Shown here in pieces: positions 22,365 to 32,662 of a DNA stretch of 52,073 nucleotides. The notes below the pieces were generated by a model. It worked only from the letters and a program-made list of their open reading frames with translations. It had not been told where the DNA came from and did no database searches. Numbering within the stretch: the first letter of the stretch is position 1; each line of letters starts with the position of its first letter. The DNA is taken from the NCBI GenBank assembly GCA_949280815.1, contig CASDJM010000009.1:1-52073 (forward strand), given 5' to 3'. This DNA comes from an uncultured Clostridia bacterium. Its GTDB lineage: Bacteria; Bacillota; Clostridia; TANB77; CAG-508. The translations under genes and the position numbers were made by a program.

Positions 22365-23906
22365 TTATCCCCTATCTAATAAACTATCTCCTGTCATTTC
22401 TTCTGGTTTTTCAAGATTCATTAAATCTAGCATGGTTGGTGCTAAATCAGCTAATTTTCCTCCTGCTTTTAGCTTTAAAGTTTCATTTGGTGTAACTAAT
22501 ATTAATGGTACAGGATTGGTTGTATGAGCTGTATGCGGTTCTCCTGTGCTATAATCTATCATTTGCTCTGCATTTCCATGATCTGCCGTGATTAGCATAT
22601 TTCCTTGTTTTTCTTCTACTAATTCTACTACTTTTCCTACACATTCGTCTACTGCTTCTACTGCTTTCATAGCTGCTTCTAAACTTCCTGTGTGTCCTAC
22701 CATATCTGTATTAGCATAATTTAATATAATACAATCATATTTATCACTTTTGATAGCTCCTATTACTTTTTCAGTAACTTCATAAGCACTCATTTCTGGT
22801 TGTAAATCATAGGTTTCTACTTTTGGAGATGGCACTAATATTCTGTCTTCTCCTTCATATTGTTTTTCTTCTCCTCCATTAAAGAAGAAAGTTACATGAG
22901 CATATTTTTCAGTTTCTGCAATACGTAATTGAGTATATCCCTTTTTACTTACATATTCGCCAAAAGTATTTTGTAAAGCTTCCTTTTCAAAAGCAATGTG
23001 TACATTTGGCATAGACTCATCATAATTAGTGAAACATACATAATATAAATCTAAATCTTTTTTATTTTCAAATCCATCAAAGTTTGAATCTACTAAAGCT
23101 CTTGTAATTTCTCTTGCTCTGTCTGGTCTAAAGTTAAAGAAAATAACAGAATCATGCTTACCAATGGTTGCAACTGGTTCTTCTCCATTGCAAATTAAAG
23201 TTGGTTCTACAAACTCATCAAATACTTCTTTTTGATAAGAATCTTCAATTGCCTTGACTGCACTTCCTGCTTTATTTCCTTCACCTTCTACTAAAGCATC
23301 ATAACACTTTTTAACTCTTTCCCATCTTTTGTCCCTATCCATAGCATAAAATCTTCCTGATATACTTGCAATTTTTCCGATTTCTTTTTCTGCCATTTTA
23401 TCTTGCAATTCAATAATATAGCTTTCTGCTGATGCTGGTGGAGTATCTCTTCCATCTAAGAAACAATGTACATATACATCTTCAAAATCTCTTCTTTTCG
23501 CCATTTCTAACAATCCATATAAATGTCTATTATGGCTATGAACGCCACCATCTGATAATAATCCTAAAATATGCAATTTAGAATTGTACTTTTTACAATT
23601 TTCAATAGCTGCTATAAATTCTGGATTGGTAAAGAAATCACCATCTTCGATTGATTTTGTAATTCTTGTTAATTCTTGATATACAATTCTACCTGCTCCA
23701 ATATTGGTGTGTCCTACTTCTGAATTCCCCATTTGTCCTTCTGGCAATCCCACTGCTAGACCACTTGTATGGATTTCTGTATTTTCATATTTTTTCATTA
23801 GTTTATCAATATTAGGCGTTTGCACTAGTTTAATCGCATTTCCATCTTCATTTGGATTATCTCCAAAACCATCTAATATCATTAGCATTGTTAGTTTGTC
23901 TTTCAT
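22365..23906 (-). CDS. gpmI: 2,3-bisphosphoglycerate-independent phosphoglycerate mutase
   Basis: 513 residues, full length. LDGFG (Asp12) near the start binds Mn; [10 protein letters not shown] holds the catalytic Ser62. [10 protein letters not shown] near 123, DGRDTPP near 150 and [10 protein letters not shown] near 440 give further metal and substrate ligands. It interconverts 3- and 2-phosphoglycerate in glycolysis, in the cytosol. Start ATG 23906 has AAGGAAGG upstream. tpiA, two NUDIX genes and pgk lie upstream on the same strand, but a REP and an HP-II repeat separate it from tpiA. Confidence 0.96.
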   Translation of the reverse strand: MKDKLTMLMILDGFGDNPNEDGNAIKLVQTPNIDKLMKKYENTEIHTSGLAVGLPEGQMGNSEVGHTNIGAGRIVYQELTRITKSIEDGDFFTNPEFIAAIENCKKYNSKLHILGLLSDGGVHSHNRHLYGLLEMAKRRDFEDVYVHCFLDGRDTPPASAESYIIELQDKMAEKEIGKIASISGRFYAMDRDKRWERVKKCYDALVEGEGNKAGSAVKAIEDSYQKEVFDEFVEPTLICNGEEPVATIGKHDSVIFFNFRPDRAREITRALVDSNFDGFENKKDLDLYYVCFTNYDESMPNVHIAFEKEALQNTFGEYVSKKGYTQLRIAETEKYAHVTFFFNGGEEKQYEGEDRILVPSPKVETYDLQPEMSAYEVTEKVIGAIKSDKYDCIILNYANTDMVGHTGSLEAAMKAVEAVDECVGKVVELVEEKQGNMLITADHGNAEQMIDYSTGEPHTAHTTNPVPLILVTPNETLKLKAGGKLADLAPTMLDLMNLEKPEEMTGDSLLDRG

Positions 23907-23928
23907 TTTCTACCTTCCTTTTCTTTTT

Positions 23929-23965
23929 GAAGATGATTTTTTTCTCCGTCCCCAAAATCATCTTC
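23929..23965 (+). repeat. REP-like GTCCC hairpin, copy 6
   Basis: GAAGATGATTTT (23929-23940) pairs perfectly with AAAATCATCTTC (23954-23965); the loop ends CTCCGTCCCC. Very similar to the copy at 11305-11335. Lies in the leader of gpmI. Confidence 0.75.
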
Positions 23966-23984
23966 TTAAAATTTCAATTTCAAA

Positions 23985-24132
23985 AAGAATAGCTATATTG
24001 CTAGGCAAATTTAATTCAAAACACCAGAGATGTACGTTTGTACTTCGATGCTGAAACTGTTAAAGCTTTGCTTGTTACAGTTTCAGTATGCATTAGCTGA
24101 ATTTTTGAATTAAATTTAACGACGCAAGATGA
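23985..24132 (-). repeat. HP-II repeat, copy 2
   Basis: AAATTTAATTC (24007-24017) pairs with GAATTAAATTT (24107-24117), and CTGAAACTGT (24051-24060) with ACAGTTTCAG (24077-24086), all perfect. On the minus strand it reads CATCTTGCG, CAGCTAATGCATACTG, AACAAGCAAAGCTTTAAC and CCTAGCAATATA, the family core. Ends three bases from the tpiA stop. Confidence 0.75.
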
Positions 24133-24135
24133 CTA

Positions 24136-24888
24136 TTATTTTTGAAATTCAACTATTTTACTGAATTCATCTGCCCTAAGACTTGCTCCTCCAACTAGGC
24201 CCCCATCTATATCAGACATTTCAAATAGTTCTTTCGCATTTGTGCTTTTCACACTTCCGCCATACTGTATTATAACCTCATCTGCCACCATTTGTCCATA
24301 GATTTCGACAATTTTATTTCTAATTGCCTTAATACTGTTATTAGCATCTTCTTTGGTTGCTGTTTTTCCTGTTCCAATTGCCCAAATTGGTTCATATGCT
24401 ATAATTGTATTTTTAACTTGTTCTTCTGTCAATCCTTCTAGTGCAAGTTCTGTTTGTCTTGTTATGATTACTTCGGTTTTTCCCGCTTCTCTTTGTTCTA
24501 ATGTTTCTCCTACACATACAATTGGTTTTAAACCATATTGAAAAGCTGCCTTTATTTTTTTATTGACAGTTTCATCTGTTTCATTAAAATATTGTCTTCT
24601 TTCTGAATGCCCTATAATGACATATTCTACATTGATAGATTTTAGCATCTTTCCAGACACTTCTCCTGTGTAAGCTCCGCTTTCTTCAAAGTGCATGTTT
24701 TGTGCTCCAATCTTGATATTTGTATTTTGTGCTGTTAATAGGGCATAAAATAAATCTGTGTATGGCACACATATAATCACTTCGTTTTCTGTATCTTTTA
24801 CTAATGGTGCTAATTCCTCAATAAAACTGATTGCTTCGTTTGGAAGCATGTTCATTTTCCAATTTCCTGCAATTACTTTTTTTCTCAT
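24136..24888 (-). CDS. tpiA: Triose-phosphate isomerase
   Basis: 250 residues. Asn9 and Lys11 in NWKMN, His94 in IIGHSERR and Glu166 in [11 protein letters not shown] are the catalytic set; GGSVKS and GGLVGGASL near the end bind phosphate. Interconverts DHAP and glyceraldehyde-3-phosphate. It follows the NUDIX gene by 13 bases, so it is probably co-transcribed with the NUDIX pair and perhaps pgk. Confidence 0.97.
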   Translation of the reverse strand: MRKKVIAGNWKMNMLPNEAISFIEELAPLVKDTENEVIICVPYTDLFYALLTAQNTNIKIGAQNMHFEESGAYTGEVSGKMLKSINVEYVIIGHSERRQYFNETDETVNKKIKAAFQYGLKPIVCVGETLEQREAGKTEVIITRQTELALEGLTEEQVKNTIIAYEPIWAIGTGKTATKEDANNSIKAIRNKIVEIYGQMVADEVIIQYGGSVKSTNAKELFEMSDIDGGLVGGASLRADEFSKIVEFQK

Positions 24889-24901
24889 AACTTTCTCTCC
24901 T

Positions 24902-25429
24902 TTATATATTTTTCTTTAAATAATGAATAACATCTTGAATATATTCTTCTTTCCAAAATAGATAGTCTTTATTTTTGTTTATTACTATATCTTCTAATTC
25001 TTGAAGTGTAATATATTTTAGGTCACTCAGTTCATCTTTCTGAATAGTAAAATCTTGTATCTGCTTTTGCGTTCGATAAAAATATAAATAACGAAAAACA
25101 TTATTGTCTCCTTGATAGGAGCGATGTTTAGCAATTAATATTAAGTACAAGTTTTCTTTTTCACAATCTAGTCCTATTTCCTCTTTTATTTCCCTAATCA
25201 TAGCCTCTTTAACATTTTCACCACTTTTTACGTGGCCTCCTGTTGTAATCCATTTGTTCGGTCGTTGTTTCTTCGTTGATGCTCTCTTTTGTATTAAGAT
25301 TTCTCCTCTTTCATTTACAATCCAAGCATCCACTTCTTTATGCCATAATCCTTTCTCATGTATAATATCTTTATCTTCTACTTTTCCTGTCACATGCCCT
25401 TCTTCATCTAAAACATCTAATCGTTCCAC
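24902..25429 (-). CDS. NUDIX hydrolase (IPP isomerase-like type)
   Basis: 175 residues from a GTG at 25429, with AGAGG upstream, overlapping the previous NUDIX gene by 26 bases. A full Nudix box is present, [20 protein letters not shown] then EIG, around residues 65-88. The start [14 protein letters not shown] and [20 protein letters not shown] follow the pattern of small proteins annotated as NUDIX domain or isopentenyl-diphosphate isomerase-like. The likely chemistry is hydrolysis of a nucleoside diphosphate-linked substrate; which one cannot be told. Confidence 0.85.
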   Translation of the reverse strand: MERLDVLDEEGHVTGKVEDKDIIHEKGLWHKEVDAWIVNERGEILIQKRASTKKQRPNKWITTGGHVKSGENVKEAMIREIKEEIGLDCEKENLYLILIAKHRSYQGDNNVFRYLYFYRTQKQIQDFTIQKDELSDLKYITLQELEDIVINKNKDYLFWKEEYIQDVIHYLKKNI

Positions 25430-26036
25430 TATTTTCCTCTTTCCCTTTTACAATTTCTTGATATGTTTCTCTTACTTGTTGAAAAACTATTTCAAGCTTT
25501 TTGTCATATACAATACCTGTTTTTCCTTGTCGTATCATTTCAAATAATTCTTCCATCGGAATCCATTCTATATTTTTTATTTCTTCTTTCTGTGTCGTAA
25601 TTGTTGTTAATTCTGTTAGCATTACATAAAATTGAACATAGTATCCCTTTTTATCACAAATCAAATGTAATTCTCCTAATTTCTTTAAATTTTCAATTGC
25701 TTCATTTTTTGCTTTTTCTCGTTCTTCTTGATTTCCATCATGCAATTCTTCTACATATTCTCTAATCATTGCTTGTGTTGGTGTTTCGTTATTATCGATA
25801 TGCCCAGAAACTATATCTAGTATTCCTGGAGCAATTTTTTTATTCATAGATCTTTTTTCTACTAAAACCTCTCCTCTTTTATTTAGAACAAAACAGGAAA
25901 CAGTAGCTAAAGAATAATGTGAATATAATTCTCCTTCTGGCACAATACTTCCTTTATAAACTTTTCTACCATCTTTTCCTTGTTCAAATACTTTAAAAAA
26001 ACTTCTTTTTCTTAGTCCTTTTTTAAATTGATTCAC
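25404..26036 (-). CDS. NUDIX hydrolase, variant box
   Basis: 210 residues from ATG 26036. The Nudix box is GHIDNNETPTQAMIREYVEE then LHDG around residues 88-111: Gly, Glu, Arg-Glu and Glu-Glu are in place but the final Gly is replaced by His after Leu. The N-terminus KVFEQGKDGRKVYKGSIVPE and the central KRGEVLVEKRSMNKKIAPGI match the NUDIX relatives also seen in the next gene. Tandem overlap suggests an old duplication. Substrate unknown. Confidence 0.8.
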   Translation of the reverse strand: MNQFKKGLRKRSFFKVFEQGKDGRKVYKGSIVPEGELYSHYSLATVSCFVLNKRGEVLVEKRSMNKKIAPGILDIVSGHIDNNETPTQAMIREYVEELHDGNQEEREKAKNEAIENLKKLGELHLICDKKGYYVQFYVMLTELTTITTQKEEIKNIEWIPMEELFEMIRQGKTGIVYDKKLEIVFQQVRETYQEIVKGKEENSGTIRCFR

Positions 26037-26087
26037 ATTTCTATATCCTTTTCTTTGTATTTCTAAACTAATTAAATTTTAATACTT

Positions 26088-26146
26088 GATTGCATAAGTT
26101 ATTTGTAGTTCGCTTCGCTTCACACAACTAACTCAAAATGTGCAAG
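26088..26146 (-). repeat. Possible short HP-II relative
   Basis: Between pgk and the NUDIX gene; read on the minus strand it starts CATCTTGCAC and ends ATGCAATC, similar to the CATCTTGCG and TAGCAATAT ends of HP-II, and contains AGTTAGTTGT opposite ACAAATAACT as a stem. Core segments are missing. Confidence 0.35.
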
Positions 26147-26156
26147 ATGATAATCT

Positions 26157-27341
26157 TTATTGGTTTAGAAGGCATTCAATACCAGGTAAAGCCTTACCCT
26201 CTAAAAACTCTAGTGAAGCTCCACCACCTGTTGAAATATGAGTCATCTTATCTTCTAGCCCTATCTTCTTAACAGCAGCAGATGAATCTCCTCCTCCAAT
26301 AATCGTAGTAGCATCAATTTCAGCCAACGCCTTTGCTATGCTATTCGTTCCCACAGCAAATTGGTCAAATTCAAATAATCCCAATGGACCATTCCATATG
26401 ACTGTTTTAGCCTTTTGTAATTCTTCCATATATTGTTTTATGGTTTCTTCTCCTATATCAAAACCTTCCCAACCTTCTGGAATTTCTGTCCATGCTACTG
26501 TCTTGCTTTCTGTATCTGGTTTAAATTCTTTTCCTATCTTGGTATCTACTGGAAGCATTAATTTGACACCTTTTTCTTCTGCCTTTTTCATTAAATCTTT
26601 TGCTAAATCTAATTTATCTAATTCACAGATTGAATTTCCTACTTCATAACCTTGTGCTTTAAAGAATGTATATGCCATTCCTCCTCCAATCATTAATGTA
26701 TCAACTTTTTCTAGCAAACTGTCAATCACTCCTATTTTATCAGAAACTTTTGCTCCTCCCAAAATAGCAACAAATGGTCTTTCTGGATTAGAAATTGCAT
26801 TTCCTAAAAATTTCAATTCTTTTTCAATTAAAAATCCTGATACGGCTGGTAAAAACTCTGCTACTCCTGCTGTAGAAGCATGTGCTCTATGAGTAGAACC
26901 AAAAGCATCACTTACATAGACTTCTGCCATACTAGCCAACTCTTGTGCAAATGCTGAGTCGTTATCTGTTTCTTCTTTATGAAATCTTACATTTTCTAAT
27001 AACAAAATTTGTCCTTGTTCTAAATTGGTTGCTTTTGTTTTTGCATCTTCTCCAATGACATCATTCGCCATAATAACTTCTTTTCCTAATAAATTGTTCA
27101 ATTCTTTTGCTACTGGCTTCAAAGAAAACTCTGGTTTAAATTCTCCCTTTGGTCTTCCTAAGTGTGAACACAAAATAATAGCACAATCATTTTCCAACAA
27201 ATATTTTATGGTTGGTAGTGCTGCTACAATTCTTGTGTTGTCTGTTATGTTTTGATTTTCGTCCATTGGTACATTAAAGTCACAACGAACTAATACCTTC
27301 TTTCCTTTTAAATCAATGTCTTTTACTGTTTTTTTATTCAT
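26157..27341 (-). CDS. pgk: Phosphoglycerate kinase
   Basis: 394 residues. RCDFNVPM (20-27) near the start, SHLGRPKG (59-66), [11 protein letters not shown] (around 113) and the C-terminal GGGDSSAAV and [13 protein letters not shown] bind phosphoglycerate and nucleotide. Transfers phosphate from 1,3-bisphosphoglycerate to ADP. Part of a glycolytic group with tpiA and gpmI; gap lies apart at 33.3 kb beyond carAB. Confidence 0.97.
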   Translation of the reverse strand: MNKKTVKDIDLKGKKVLVRCDFNVPMDENQNITDNTRIVAALPTIKYLLENDCAIILCSHLGRPKGEFKPEFSLKPVAKELNNLLGKEVIMANDVIGEDAKTKATNLEQGQILLLENVRFHKEETDNDSAFAQELASMAEVYVSDAFGSTHRAHASTAGVAEFLPAVSGFLIEKELKFLGNAISNPERPFVAILGGAKVSDKIGVIDSLLEKVDTLMIGGGMAYTFFKAQGYEVGNSICELDKLDLAKDLMKKAEEKGVKLMLPVDTKIGKEFKPDTESKTVAWTEIPEGWEGFDIGEETIKQYMEELQKAKTVIWNGPLGLFEFDQFAVGTNSIAKALAEIDATTIIGGGDSSAAVKKIGLEDKMTHISTGGGASLEFLEGKALPGIECLLNQ

Positions 27342-27439
27342 TTTTCATCTTCCTTTCTTAAGGCTTAAACGACGTAGTTTATTTCCTTAAAATATTTTAA
27401 TCTTACTTTTATAGTATTGCCTTTTTTCTTAAACCAATA

Positions 27440-27463
27440 CCATTTTATACCAAAAAAGAATAC
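27440..27463. repeat. 24-bp repeat shared with the gap leader
   Basis: CCATTTTATACCAAAAAAGA followed by ATAC occurs identically at 34342-34365. Here it is the U-run side of the carB terminator. Confidence 0.6.
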
Positions 27464-27536
27464 TTTTCAAGTATTCTTCAGGACAAAAACATGATATTAT
27501 ACATACTACAAAAAATATTTTCATGTTTTTGTCCTG
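27451..27536 (-). terminator. Double hairpin terminator of carAB
   Basis: On the minus strand a perfect 15-bp stem CAGGACAAAAACATG/CATGTTTTTGTCCTG (27479-27493 with 27522-27536) is followed directly by AAGAATACTT/AAGTATTCTT (27456-27478) and six U. Confidence 0.8.
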
Positions 27537-27591
27537 GGTATTCTTTTCATATATTTTATGCTTGTTTCTTTTAATAACACTTTCAAACTTC

Positions 27592-30500
27592 TTACTCATC
27601 AATTGTCGAAATTCCAAGCGTAATCTCCTCTAACACATCTAATAGCACCCTTACCGTATCTAGAGCTGTAAAAATCGGAATATTATTATCAACCGCACAC
27701 CTTCTAATCAGTGCGCCATCTGTCTCTTGGTCAATGGAATCAATATTTCTCGTATTAATCACATAATTTACATAGCCTTTTCTCATAGAATCCAATATTT
27801 CTTCGCTACCTTCGCTAATTTTCTTTTTAATTCTTGTTCTAATACCTTGTTCTTTTAAGAATTTAGCGGTTCCTTCCGTCGCTTCTATATTAAATCCTAA
27901 ATTATAAAATCTTCGAATTAAAGGAAGTGCTTCCTCCTTATCCTTATTGGCAATTGTTACAAAAATCGTTCCATAATTTGCTAAACGCATACCAGAAGAT
28001 TGAAGTGCTTTATACAAAGCTCTTGTCAATTTCTTATCATAACCAATTGCTTCTCCCGTTGACTTCATTTCTGGGGAAAGACAAGCATCTAAACCATTCA
28101 ATTTAGAGAACGAAAAAGCTGGTGCTTTGACATACCATTTCTCTTTTTCTTTTGGATAAACCTCTGTAATTCCTTGCTCTTTTAAAGTTCTTCCAAGCAT
28201 TACTAAAGTTCCTATATCAGCTAAAGAATATCCTGTTGATTTCGAGATAAATGGCACCGTTCTAGATGATCTTGGATTTACTTCAATGACATAAACATCT
28301 TCATTTTTATCTACAATAAACTGAATATTATATAATCCAACAATGCCAATTCCTAATCCTAGTTTTACCGTATAATGTAAGATAGTTTGTTTTGCTTTCT
28401 CACTCACACTAAAAGTCGGATAAATACTAATACTATCTCCTGAATGGATTCCTGTTTTTTCAACATGTTCCATAATACCAGGTACAAATACATCTTTTCC
28501 ATCACATACCGCATCGACTTCTAGTTCTTTTCCTATAATGTATTTGTCTACCAAAACAGGTTGTTTTGTATTGACTTCCACTGCCGTTTTTAGGTATTTT
28601 TCTAAAGCCTGTTTATTGGAAACAATCTGCATCGCTCTTCCACCTAATACATAGCTTGGTCTAACCAAAACAGGATACCCAATTTCTTCTGCCACTTTAA
28701 TACCATCTTCTATATTCGTTACCGCTTGCCCTTTTGGCTGTAATAATTCTAGTTCCTTCATTACTTTTTCAAAGGCATCTCTGTTTTCTGCTTTTTCAAT
28801 CGCTATTACATCTGTCCCAATAATTTTAACACCTAATTTAGAAAGTGGCTCTGCCAAGTTAATAGCTGTTTGTCCTCCTAATGCTGCAATTACTCCTTCT
28901 GGCTTTTCTAAATCAATAATATTCATCACATCTTCAACGGTTAATGGCTCAAAATATAACTTATCACTAGTCGTATAATCGGTCGATACAGTTTCTGGAT
29001 TATTGTTAATGATAATTGCTTCATATCCCGCTTCTTTAATGGTTTTTATCGCATGAACCGTAGAATAATCAAACTCTACCCCCTGTCCAATCCTAATTGG
29101 ACCTGCTCCTAGTACAATCATTTTCTTTTTGCTACTGATGATAGACTCATTTTCTTCTTCATAGGTTGAATAGAAATATGGCACATAGCTTTCAAACTCA
29201 CTACTACAAGTATCAATCATTTTGTAAACTGGATAAATATTCTCTTTCTTTCTTAGTAAATAAATTTCTTCTTCTGTTTTTCCCCATACTTTAGCAATGT
29301 ATTTATCACTAAATCCCATTTTCTTAACATATTTTAAAACATCTATATTATCTATATTTTCTGTTAATATTTTTTCTGCTTTTATGATATTTTTAATCTT
29401 GTCTAAGAAGAACATATCTATTTTTGTTGTATTATAAATCAAACCTAAATCTACATCTCTTCTAATTAATTCTGCTATGGCATAGATTCTATCATCTGTT
29501 CCCTCTTTGATATAAGTCATTAACTCTTCTGTTTTGATATCGTTAAATTTGTTCATTTGAATATGACAAACACCAATTTCTAAAGAACGGATTGCTTTTA
29601 ACAGACTCTCTTCTAAGGTTCTTCCTACACTCATTACTTCTCCTGTTGCCTTCATTTGTGTGCTTAATTTATTGGAAGCAAGTGTGAATTTATCAAATGG
29701 AAATCTTGCCACTTTAGATACCACATAATCTAATGCTGGTTCAAAACTAGCTGGTGTGTTAGCTAACATGATTTCATCTAATCTCATACCAATTGCAATT
29801 TTAGCAGAAACCCTAGCGATTGGATATCCACTTGCTTTAGAAGCCAATGCTGAGGAACGTGATACTCTTGGATTTACTTCAATTAGATAATAGTTAAAAG
29901 AATGTGGGTCTAATGCAAATTGAACATTACATCCTCCTTCAATTTTCAAAGCTCTAATAATTTTTAACGCACTATCTCTTAATAGTTGATATTCCTTATT
30001 GGTTAAGGTTTGGCTTGGTGCTACTACGATAGAATCTCCTGTATGAATTCCTACTGGATCCAAATTTTCCATATTACATACCGTAATCGCAGTATCATTT
30101 TTATCTCGAATTACCTCATACTCTATTTCTTTGTAACCTTTGATACTTTTTTCCACTAAAACTTGCCCTACTGGGGAAAGTTTTAAAGCATGTTTCATAA
30201 TCTCTTTTAATTCCTCTTCTTTGTCAGCAAAACCTCCACCTGTACCTCCTAAAGTAAAAGCAGGTCTTAAAACTACTGGATAACCTATTTTATTAGCAGC
30301 TTCCATTCCTTCTTCCATCGATGTTGCAATAATAGAATCTAATACTGGCTCTCCCAACTCTTCACATAGTTGTTTAAATTTTTCTCTATCTTCTGCCTTT
30401 TCAATACTTTCACTACTCGTCCCTAAAAGTTCCACTTGGCATTCCTGCAAAATCCCTTTTTGATATAATTGCATGGCTATATTTAGACCTGTTTGCCCTC

Positions 30501-30771
30501 CGATTCCTGGAAGAATCGCATCTGGTCTTTCATATCTTATAATTTTAGCAACATATTCTAATGTTAATGGTTCCATATAAACTTTATCTGCAATCGATGT
30601 ATCTGTCATAATAGTAGCTGGATTCGAGTTTACTAATATAACCTTATATCCCTCTTCTTTTAAAGCAAGACAAGCTTGTGTTCCTGCATAGTCAAATTCT
30701 GCTGCTTGCCCAATTACAATTGGTCCTGAACCTATTACAAGTACGGTTTTGATATCTTTTCTTTTTGGCAT
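27592..30771 (-). CDS. carB: Carbamoyl-phosphate synthase large subunit
   Basis: 1059 residues, full length. Two homologous ATP-grasp halves: [20 protein letters not shown] near 13-32 and [20 protein letters not shown] near 555-574 open each, with [10 protein letters not shown] and [10 protein letters not shown] as the ATP-site motifs. The C-terminal 130 residues are the MGS-like allosteric domain. With CarA it makes carbamoyl phosphate from glutamine-derived ammonia, bicarbonate and two ATP, for pyrimidines and arginine. 67 bases after carA; terminator follows. Confidence 0.98.
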   Translation of the reverse strand: MPKRKDIKTVLVIGSGPIVIGQAAEFDYAGTQACLALKEEGYKVILVNSNPATIMTDTSIADKVYMEPLTLEYVAKIIRYERPDAILPGIGGQTGLNIAMQLYQKGILQECQVELLGTSSESIEKAEDREKFKQLCEELGEPVLDSIIATSMEEGMEAANKIGYPVVLRPAFTLGGTGGGFADKEEELKEIMKHALKLSPVGQVLVEKSIKGYKEIEYEVIRDKNDTAITVCNMENLDPVGIHTGDSIVVAPSQTLTNKEYQLLRDSALKIIRALKIEGGCNVQFALDPHSFNYYLIEVNPRVSRSSALASKASGYPIARVSAKIAIGMRLDEIMLANTPASFEPALDYVVSKVARFPFDKFTLASNKLSTQMKATGEVMSVGRTLEESLLKAIRSLEIGVCHIQMNKFNDIKTEELMTYIKEGTDDRIYAIAELIRRDVDLGLIYNTTKIDMFFLDKIKNIIKAEKILTENIDNIDVLKYVKKMGFSDKYIAKVWGKTEEEIYLLRKKENIYPVYKMIDTCSSEFESYVPYFYSTYEEENESIISSKKKMIVLGAGPIRIGQGVEFDYSTVHAIKTIKEAGYEAIIINNNPETVSTDYTTSDKLYFEPLTVEDVMNIIDLEKPEGVIAALGGQTAINLAEPLSKLGVKIIGTDVIAIEKAENRDAFEKVMKELELLQPKGQAVTNIEDGIKVAEEIGYPVLVRPSYVLGGRAMQIVSNKQALEKYLKTAVEVNTKQPVLVDKYIIGKELEVDAVCDGKDVFVPGIMEHVEKTGIHSGDSISIYPTFSVSEKAKQTILHYTVKLGLGIGIVGLYNIQFIVDKNEDVYVIEVNPRSSRTVPFISKSTGYSLADIGTLVMLGRTLKEQGITEVYPKEKEKWYVKAPAFSFSKLNGLDACLSPEMKSTGEAIGYDKKLTRALYKALQSSGMRLANYGTIFVTIANKDKEEALPLIRRFYNLGFNIEATEGTAKFLKEQGIRTRIKKKISEGSEEILDSMRKGYVNYVINTRNIDSIDQETDGALIRRCAVDNNIPIFTALDTVRVLLDVLEEITLGISTIDE

Positions 30772-30838
30772 TTTTCTTCACCTTTCTTTTATTGATTTTA
30801 TGATTATTAAATACTTTATTCTATTAACTTTGGTATAA

Positions 30839-31918
30839 CTATTTATTCAACAATGCAATAAACTTATCAAACAAATACCCACTATCCTGTGGACCTGGTG
30901 CACTCTCTGGATGATACTGCACGCTAAACACCTTATCCTTTTTGCACTCTACTCCTTCAATGGTATCATCCAAAATATTCTTATGAGTTGCTGTTAGCTC
31001 TGTCTTCTTCAAAGATTCATCATCTACAGCATAGCTATGATTTTGGCTTGTTATCTCTATTTTTCCATTTTCCAAATTAATAACTGGGTGATTACCACCT
31101 CTATGACCAAATTTCAATTTATAAGTTTTTGCACCATAAGCTAGGCTTATCATTTGATGTCCCAAACAAATTCCAAAGATTGGATATTTCCCTTTTAGTT
31201 CTTTCACAAGTTGTATTACCTCTGTTACATCTTCTGGGTCACCTGGTCCATTGGATAAAAATATGCCATCTGGTTTCAAATTCATAATCTCTTCTGCACT
31301 TGTATTATAAGGTACTACAGTTACGTTACAACCTCTTTTATTCAAACTTCTTACAATATTTAACTTGATTCCGCAATCGATTGCTACAATATTGTACTTC
31401 GAATTAGCTGTTCTAGAATACCACTTTTTCTTACAACTTACTTTTGCTACTGCATCTCTTGGTATTTCTACTTCTTTTAATTTCTTTAAAGCTTCTTGTT
31501 TACTAGTCTCAATATTGGTTATAATAACCTTTCTACTTCCTTTTTCGCGAATACTTCTTGTCAACTTTCTAGTGTCAATTCCAGCTATTCCTGGTATATT
31601 ATTTTCTTCCAAATATTCTGCTAAAGTTTTCGTATAGCGAAAGTTACTTGGTAAATCATTATATTCTCTTACTACCATTCCTCCTATAGTTGGTTGCTTA
31701 GTCTCATAATCATCATCTGTTATTCCATAATTTCCAATTAGTGGATACGTCATAACCACCATTTGATAGGTATAAGATGGGTCTGATACAATTTCTTGAT
31801 ATCCTACCATAGAGGTATTGAATACAATTTCACAGATAGCTTCTTTGTTTGCTCCAAAGCCATATCCATAATATTCTTCTCCGTCTTCTAATACGATTTT
31901 TTTGTTGAATTCTTTCAT
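30839..31918 (-). CDS. carA: Carbamoyl-phosphate synthase small subunit
   Basis: 359 residues. The N-terminal CPSase domain is followed by a class I glutamine amidotransferase with nucleophile Cys251 in GICLGHQ, and His336/Glu338 in VQYHPE. Supplies ammonia to CarB. Start ATG 31918 follows AAGGAG. No PyrR-type attenuator was recognised in the leader. No other pyr or arg genes are in the window, so it may serve both pathways. Confidence 0.97.
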   Translation of the reverse strand: MKEFNKKIVLEDGEEYYGYGFGANKEAICEIVFNTSMVGYQEIVSDPSYTYQMVVMTYPLIGNYGITDDDYETKQPTIGGMVVREYNDLPSNFRYTKTLAEYLEENNIPGIAGIDTRKLTRSIREKGSRKVIITNIETSKQEALKKLKEVEIPRDAVAKVSCKKKWYSRTANSKYNIVAIDCGIKLNIVRSLNKRGCNVTVVPYNTSAEEIMNLKPDGIFLSNGPGDPEDVTEVIQLVKELKGKYPIFGICLGHQMISLAYGAKTYKLKFGHRGGNHPVINLENGKIEITSQNHSYAVDDESLKKTELTATHKNILDDTIEGVECKKDKVFSVQYHPESAPGPQDSGYLFDKFIALLNK

Positions 31919-32044
31919 ACGATACTCCTTCCTTGACTAAAAAACTGAAATCTAGCTTTTTCCATAAAACAATAGTGAGCTGAATAATATTTTATAAAAT
32001 TTAATAGGTAGAGTTCAGTCCTCGTTTAATTGTTTGCTCAACTT

Positions 32045-32063
32045 AAAATTGCAAAGCAATTTT
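32045..32063. other. Short perfect hairpin upstream of carA
   Basis: AAAATTGC-AAA-GCAATTTT. Too AT-rich and lacking a long U-run for a confident terminator; it lies between carA and the mini-gene at 32144, where a stop for the latter's read-through would be expected. Confidence 0.3.
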
Positions 32064-32077
32064 CTGTGGAATGCTTT

Positions 32078-32110
32078 ATTTATAGGAAGTTCAGAGAACT
32101 TTTCTATAAT
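32078..32110. repeat. AGGAAGTTC/GAACTTTTC hairpin, copy 2
   Basis: TTATAGGAAGTTC and GAACTTTTCTATAA around a short loop; shares AATGCTTTAT upstream and the whole hairpin with 14031-14067. Confidence 0.55.
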
Positions 32111-32118
32111 ACAAAAAA

Positions 32119-32141
32119 AATAAGGAACACAAATCCTTATT
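32119..32141 (-). terminator. Terminator of the mini-gene
   Basis: On the minus strand AATAAGGA-TTTGTGT-TCCTTATT (perfect 8 bp) runs into eight U. It starts two bases after the stop codon at 32144. Confidence 0.8.
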
Positions 32142-32143
32142 AA

Positions 32144-32224
32144 TCATGTGAATAAAAATAAAACAACGATTAAGAAAACATTTAGCATTGCTATTGAATT
32201 TGCTTTTCCTAACTTGTTTTCCAT
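32144..32224 (-). CDS. 26-residue membrane peptide mini-gene
   Basis: ATG 32224 with AAAGGATG about nine bases upstream encodes a peptide of 26 residues: a short polar start (MENKLGKANS) then one hydrophobic helix (IAMLNVFLIVVLFLFT). It has its own promoter (32269-32298) and terminator (32119-32141), making a transcript of roughly 140 bases. Such a free-standing unit is typical of small membrane proteins or type I toxins; no antisense RNA was identified. Family unknown to me. HP-II, HP-I and D repeats lie just upstream. Confidence 0.6.
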   Translation of the reverse strand: MENKLGKANSIAMLNVFLIVVLFLFT

Positions 32225-32268
32225 TTTTATTAACATCCTTTCTTTTTTGTTGTTTTTATATCTTTCAT

Positions 32269-32298
32269 ATTATAACAAATTTTTACCTTAAATTGCAA
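32269..32298 (-). promoter_or_regulatory. Promoter of the mini-gene
   Basis: On the minus strand TTGCAA (32293-32298), an 18-base spacer and TATAAT (32269-32274), 45 bases before the ATG. Confidence 0.65.
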
Positions 32299-32335
32299 TA
32301 GTTTTGCATAGATTTTCAATAAATTATGTAAAAAC

Positions 32336-32372
32336 CAGGTTACTGATCAGCCTGCTCTTTTCTTTTTAGTGA
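32336..32372 (-). repeat. Repeat D, diverged inverted copy
   Basis: GGTTACTGATCAGCCTGCTC and TTTTCT correspond to the reverse complement of the D unit. It abuts HP-II copy 3. Confidence 0.5.
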
Positions 32373-32566
32373 GAAAGCTTACTATATTATTTTAAAATAC
32401 TGCGTAAGCAATCAGCTAACGCATACTGCCACTGTAACAAGCAAAGCTTTAACCGTGACAGCAAAACGAGCCTTAATCCAGTATGATGGAGCAACTTACA
32501 GACTAATATATTTGATTCTGGAAGTTGCAACACACAAGATATAAAGAATCATATAGTAAGCTTTCT
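32372..32566 (+). repeat. HP-II repeat, copy 3
   Basis: A perfect 16-bp outer stem AGAAAGCTTACTATAT (32372-32387) with its complement (32551-32566). The core reads TAAGCAATCAGCTAACGCAT, ACTGCCACTGTAACAAGC, AAAGCTTTAAC and CAGCAAAACGAGCC, nearly identical to the copy at 40870 although the outer stem is unrelated. Confidence 0.75.
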
Positions 32567-32582
32567 TACGAAAACACAAATA

Positions 32583-32612
32583 ATAAGGTTGACAGCATTG
32601 GCTTAACAGTAA
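32583..32612 (-). repeat. HP-I end fragment
   Basis: AAGGTTGACAGCATTGGCTT then AACAGTAAC matches the terminal part of HP-I (compare 43692-43712 and 44157-44175). With the D copy at 32336 it brackets HP-II copy 3. Confidence 0.55.
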
Positions 32613-32662
32613 CAAAACCAGTAGAATTTATAATCTACTGGTTCTAACTATATTATTATGTA

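Noticed and set aside
27429..27617. 62-codon frame after carB
   Set aside because: It overlaps the double terminator stem of carAB and the end of carB, has no ribosome binding site, and its sequence is explained by the hairpins.
31919..32040. PyrR attenuator or riboswitch upstream of carA
   Set aside because: No PyrR binding-loop sequence and no terminator/antiterminator pair could be drawn; CTGAAT/GTTCAG alone is too weak.
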